64,000 bases of DNA. Origin: Pseudaeromonas aegiceratis (GTDB taxonomy: Bacteria > Pseudomonadota > Gammaproteobacteria > Enterobacterales > Aeromonadaceae). Under the pieces are notes generated by a model. That model made no database searches, was not told the origin of the DNA, and worked only from the letters and a program-made list of their open reading frames with translations. This document shows, in pieces, positions 60,978 to 64,000 of the stretch (position 1 is its first letter; the number at the start of each line of letters is the position of its first letter). The position numbers and the translations under genes are program-made. The stretch covers positions 62,001 to 126,000 of the forward strand of contig NZ_CP158016.1 of the NCBI RefSeq assembly GCF_046254905.1, given 5' to 3'.

Positions 60978-61985
60978 TCAGACCCGATAGAACGCCTTGT
61001 ACCAGGCCACGAAGTTGGCCAGGCCGTCGGCCAGCTCGGTGTGGGGCTTGAAGCCGATGGCGGCCTCCAGAGCCGCGGTGTCGGCGCTGGTTTCCAGCAC
61101 GTCGCCGGGCTGCATGGGCAGCAGGTTCATCTGCGCCTTCACCCCCAAGGCCTGCTCCAGCTCACCGATGAAATGAGTCAGGGCCACCGGCTGGCTGTTG
61201 CCTATGTTGTACACCCTGAAAGGCGCCGAGCTGTCCGCCGGTGAGCCGGTCTCCACCGTCCAGGCCGGGTTGGGCTGGGGGATCTCGTCACACAACCGCA
61301 CCACCGCCTCGGCGATGTCGTCTATGTAGGTGAAGTCCCGGCGCATGTCGCCGTGGTTGTACACGTCGATGGCTTGCCCTGCCAGGATCGCCTTGGTGAA
61401 CTTGAACAGCGCCATGTCCGGCCGGCCCCAGGGGCCGTAGACGGTGAAGAAGCGCAGCCCTGTGGTGGGCAGGCCGTAGAGATGAGCGTAGCTGTGGCTC
61501 ATCAGCTCGTTGGCCTTCTTGGTGGCAGCGTACAGGGAGACGGGGTGATCCACGCTGTCGCTGGTGGCGAACGGCGTCTTGCGGTTGAGACCGTAGACGG
61601 AGCTAGATGAGGCGTAGAGCAGGTGGCCGACCTGCGTCTGGCGGCAGCCTTCCAAGATGTTCAGGTGGCCTACCAGGTTGGCGTCGGCGTAGGCGTGGGG
61701 GTTGTCCAGGGAGTAGCGCACCCCGGCCTGGGCACCCAGATGCACCACCCGATCAAAGCGCTGCTCGGCAAACAGGGCCGCCATGGCGGGTCGGTCCGCC
61801 AGCTCCCCCTTGATGAAGGTAAAGCCGGCTTCGGGGGCCAGCAGGGCCAGGCGAGCCTCTTTTAACCGCACATCGTAGTAGTCGTTCAGGTTGTCCAGCC
61901 CCACCACCTGGTGGCCGGCGGCCAGCAGCCGCTGGCTGACATGAAAGCCGATAAAACCGGCGGCGCCGGTGACCAGGTACTTCAT
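60978..61985 (-). CDS. NAD-dependent UDP-sugar 4-epimerase (UDP-glucuronate type)
   Basis: 335 residues, extended SDR. NAD loop TGAAGFIGFHVSQRL (7-21), catalytic Ser region YASSSSVYG, YAATKKANE (Tyr/Lys), RFFTVYGPWGRPDMALFKF. This pattern fits UDP-glucuronate 4-epimerase (WbnF/GalE-like), which makes UDP-galacturonate for polysaccharides. It is not a lasso gene, but its 3' end contributed to the repeats. Confidence 0.88.
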   Translation of the reverse strand: MKYLVTGAAGFIGFHVSQRLLAAGHQVVGLDNLNDYYDVRLKEARLALLAPEAGFTFIKGELADRPAMAALFAEQRFDRVVHLGAQAGVRYSLDNPHAYADANLVGHLNILEGCRQTQVGHLLYASSSSVYGLNRKTPFATSDSVDHPVSLYAATKKANELMSHSYAHLYGLPTTGLRFFTVYGPWGRPDMALFKFTKAILAGQAIDVYNHGDMRRDFTYIDDIAEAVVRLCDEIPQPNPAWTVETGSPADSSAPFRVYNIGNSQPVALTHFIGELEQALGVKAQMNLLPMQPGDVLETSADTAALEAAIGFKPHTELADGLANFVAWYKAFYRV

Positions 61986-62051
61986 GGTGACTCCTTGCCG
62001 GGAGTATGCCCGGTCTTCTCGTGATGCTGACGTGTCTAGTAATGATGACGT

Positions 62052-63761
62052 CTAGTAATGATGAATCGGGGCGTAGCGGTAGGGCGCTACCGTCTCGCTG
62101 GGTGCCGGGCAGTCGGCCTTCACGGCGTCGGCCCGGTACAGGGTCCAGTCGCCGCCGTGGCGGGTGCCCAGCAGTTGGCCCTGGGCCGGGTCAAAGCAGT
62201 TGGCCAGCTCCCGGGCCTGCCCCAGCACCCAGCGGTTGGGGGCCGCCTTGAGCCAGGCGGCGGCGCCTTGGCGCTGCTGCTCCCCCGGCATGGCATAGGG
62301 GTAGTGCAGCACTGGATGGCCGGCGAACAGCAGGAACTGCTCGCGGAAGTCCACGATCAGCACCTCGTCGTCGGCGGGCACCCGGCTGTCCACCTGGGCC
62401 ATGATCTCCTCCGGCGTGCGCAGGGGGTTCAGCAGCGGGTAGGCCCACAGACCATAGTGCAGCCAGAGCAGCGCCAGCACCGCCAGCAGGCCGCTGAGGG
62501 GCTGGCGACGCAGCCAGAGCTTGGCCAGCAGGCAGGTCACCCCCAGGCTCAGGGCCAGGGGCCAGGCCGGGCCGGACAGCTCGGCGGTGAGCTTGTCCAG
62601 CTGGTGGCTCAGCAGCAGGGCCGGCACCAGCAGCAGGAACAGGATCGGCAGCAGCCAGGCCAGGCCGGTGAACAGGCGGGCGGGCCAGCGGCGGTCCAGC
62701 AGCAGGGGCAGCCAGGGCGCGGCCAGCAAGGCCAGGGCCGGGGTCAGGGGCGTCATGTAGACGCCGCGCTTGCCCGGCGAGCAGGAGAAAAACAGCAGGG
62801 CGGCCAGCAGATAGCCCATCAGCAGCAGAGCGGCCTTATTGCCACTCTTCACCGCCTTGGCACCCTGCCAGACGAGCCAGGGTAGCAGCAGGGAGAGGGG
62901 CAGCCAGAACGGCGGGATCACGCTGGTCAGGTAGTACCAGACGGGTTTGACGTGGTGCCAGGAGTTGGCGTAGCGGGTCACCGTCTGGCGGAACAGTATG
63001 TTGTCCCGGTAGGCCAGGTGCATGGGATCGCCGCTATGGGCCACCGCCAGCACCATGGGCACCAGCCAGAGGCCGATGGCCAGCAGCATCACCAAGGGGC
63101 CGGCCAGGGCCTTGAGCCACTGACGGCCGCTGGCCTGGCGGATCGGCTGCCAGTGGGTCCACAGGGCCGGCAGCAGCATGAGGGCGGCTATGATGCCGAC
63201 CCCCTTGGTGATGATGCCCAGCCCCGCGGCAAACCAGCCCAGATAGTACCAGCGCCAGCCGTCCCCACAGACTAAGAAGCGCAGGAAGCCGTAGAGCCCC
63301 AGGGTGACGAAGAAGGTGAGCAGGGCGTCGATCTGCGCCAGATGCACCTGCACGGTGAACTGCACGGTGAACAGCAGCAGCAGGCCGGCCCGCAGGCCGG
63401 TGGCGCTATCCCAGATGCGGCGGGCGGCGTCGTACACCAGGGTCACGCAGCCCAGGCCTGCCAGCAGCGAAGGCAGCAGGAAGCTTATCTTGAGGCTGCC
63501 GGTCAGGCTGTAGAAGAAGGCGATGAGCCACATCAGCATGGGCGGCTTGTCGGGGTAGAGCTCGCCGCCGCGCATGGGGAACAGCCATTGGCCGGACTCC
63601 ACCATCTGCTTGGCCACCAGGGCGAAGCGGGGTTCGTCGGCGGGCCAGGGATCCCGCAGGCCCAGGCCGGCACCCAGCACCACCAGGGCCAGCAACAGCA
63701 GCCAGAACAGATCCTGGCGGGCGGAACGGGAACCGTGCAGCAGCAGGGTGTCGGTGAGCAT
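62052..63761 (-). CDS. ArnT-like family 39 glycosyltransferase
   Basis: 569 residues: 12 or more membrane helices in the N-terminal two thirds, with the Asp-containing first loop RDPWPADEPRFALVAKQM and YPDKPPMLMWLIAFFYSL of polyprenyl-phosphate-dependent transferases, then a soluble C-terminal part. It would move a sugar from a lipid carrier to lipid A or another surface molecule. It lies 13 nt after the lipid-A-synthase N-domain gene. Confidence 0.85.
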   Translation of the reverse strand: MLTDTLLLHGSRSARQDLFWLLLLALVVLGAGLGLRDPWPADEPRFALVAKQMVESGQWLFPMRGGELYPDKPPMLMWLIAFFYSLTGSLKISFLLPSLLAGLGCVTLVYDAARRIWDSATGLRAGLLLLFTVQFTVQVHLAQIDALLTFFVTLGLYGFLRFLVCGDGWRWYYLGWFAAGLGIITKGVGIIAALMLLPALWTHWQPIRQASGRQWLKALAGPLVMLLAIGLWLVPMVLAVAHSGDPMHLAYRDNILFRQTVTRYANSWHHVKPVWYYLTSVIPPFWLPLSLLLPWLVWQGAKAVKSGNKAALLLMGYLLAALLFFSCSPGKRGVYMTPLTPALALLAAPWLPLLLDRRWPARLFTGLAWLLPILFLLLVPALLLSHQLDKLTAELSGPAWPLALSLGVTCLLAKLWLRRQPLSGLLAVLALLWLHYGLWAYPLLNPLRTPEEIMAQVDSRVPADDEVLIVDFREQFLLFAGHPVLHYPYAMPGEQQRQGAAAWLKAAPNRWVLGQARELANCFDPAQGQLLGTRHGGDWTLYRADAVKADCPAPSETVAPYRYAPIHHY

Positions 63762-63774
63762 GCTTACCTCGGGG

Positions 63775-63999
63775 TCAGTGGCTGGCCTTGTCGCGTCGCC
63801 AGCCGCGGTGGCGGATATCCAGATAGAGGTTGTACAGGGCGGTGAAGGCGGGGAACAGGTTCTGCAGCACCCCCACCGAGTCCTGCTTGGGGGAGAAGAC
63901 GAAGTAACTCAGGGTCATCAGGCTGCCGCAGACGCTCATGTACCAGAACACCCGCGGGATCACCGGCTTGCCGGCGCGCTTGGCGGCGACGAACTGCAC
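63775..63999 (-). CDS. Lipid-A-disaccharide synthase N-domain protein, partial
   Basis: The last 74 codons of a gene that continues beyond the window. The text KPVIPRVFWYMSVCGSLMTLSYF-x-KQDSVGVLQNLFPAFTALYNLYLDIRHR fits the LAB_N family: small membrane proteins found beside ArnT-like transferases and DPM1-like enzymes. The apparent GTG start at 63999 is a window-edge effect. Confidence 0.78.
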   Translation of the reverse strand: MQFVAAKRAGKPVIPRVFWYMSVCGSLMTLSYFVFSPKQDSVGVLQNLFPAFTALYNLYLDIRHRGWRRDKASH

Positions 64000-64000
64000 C

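Noticed and set aside
58260..60980. Possible CRISPR-like array
   Set aside because: The repeat unit is about 520 bp and contains genes and terminators; there are no short direct repeats with unique spacers and no cas genes.

Overview
The window is about 64 kb of a GC-rich gammaproteobacterial chromosome. Three E. coli-type gene orders point to an Aeromonadales-like organism (Oceanimonas/Zobellella/Aeromonas relatives): srlAEBD-gutM-srlR-gutQ, ydcSTUV-patD and ilvY/ilvC. The ilvC product is the long class II enzyme. The genus is an inference; no rRNA or marker gene is present.

Layout. 0-14.8 kb: 3' end of a histidine phosphatase, a periplasmic binding protein, a small lipoprotein, a soluble FIST-domain chemoreceptor facing a GGDEF-EAL protein, a GNAT enzyme, a cold-shock/DUF1294 protein, PPK2, guanine deaminase, and a putrescine uptake/oxidation operon (ydcSTUV-patD) behind a good sigma-54 promoter. 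15.6-20.8 kb: complete sorbitol PTS operon. 20.8-26 kb: pgi, then trpS2 behind what reads as a Trp attenuator (leader peptide with tandem Trp codons and competing hairpins), then an nfeD-slipin pair. 26-33 kb: two paralogous secreted proteins, small hypotheticals, a GNAT-YciI fusion, cytochrome b562, ilvY/ilvC. 33-41.6 kb: one Fur-controlled operon for ferric siderophore use (TonB-dependent receptor, fhuF, fhuC, fhuD, fhuB, tonB, exbB, exbD). 41.9-43.3 kb: MATE exporter.

The most notable region is 43.8-60.9 kb, a lasso-peptide locus. It holds a sulfotransferase, an HPr-kinase-like peptide kinase, the cyclase (C), RRE protein (B1), ABC exporter (D), leader peptidase (B2) and a nucleotidyltransferase. 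At 58.2-60.9 kb follow six short precursor genes. All six keep the leader motif WxxPxLxxxGxxxxxT, a cleavage point two residues after the Thr, an Asp at core position 8 (9 in copy 1), and a C-terminal Ser suited to the kinase. Copies 3-6 lie on roughly 520-bp tandem repeats, one spacer of which still carries the 3' end of the neighbouring epimerase gene. Each copy has its own terminator.

Between the enzymes and the precursors sits an AT-rich cassette (51.4-57.7 kb): acyl carrier protein, DUF5989 microprotein, two SGNH proteins, MBOAT acyltransferase, carbamoyltransferase and SxtJ-like protein. It resembles a Dlt/alginate-acetylation-type surface-modification module and was probably acquired separately.

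61-64 kb: UDP-sugar 4-epimerase, ArnT-like glycosyltransferase and a lipid-A-synthase N-domain protein cut by the window edge, suggesting cell-surface glycan work.
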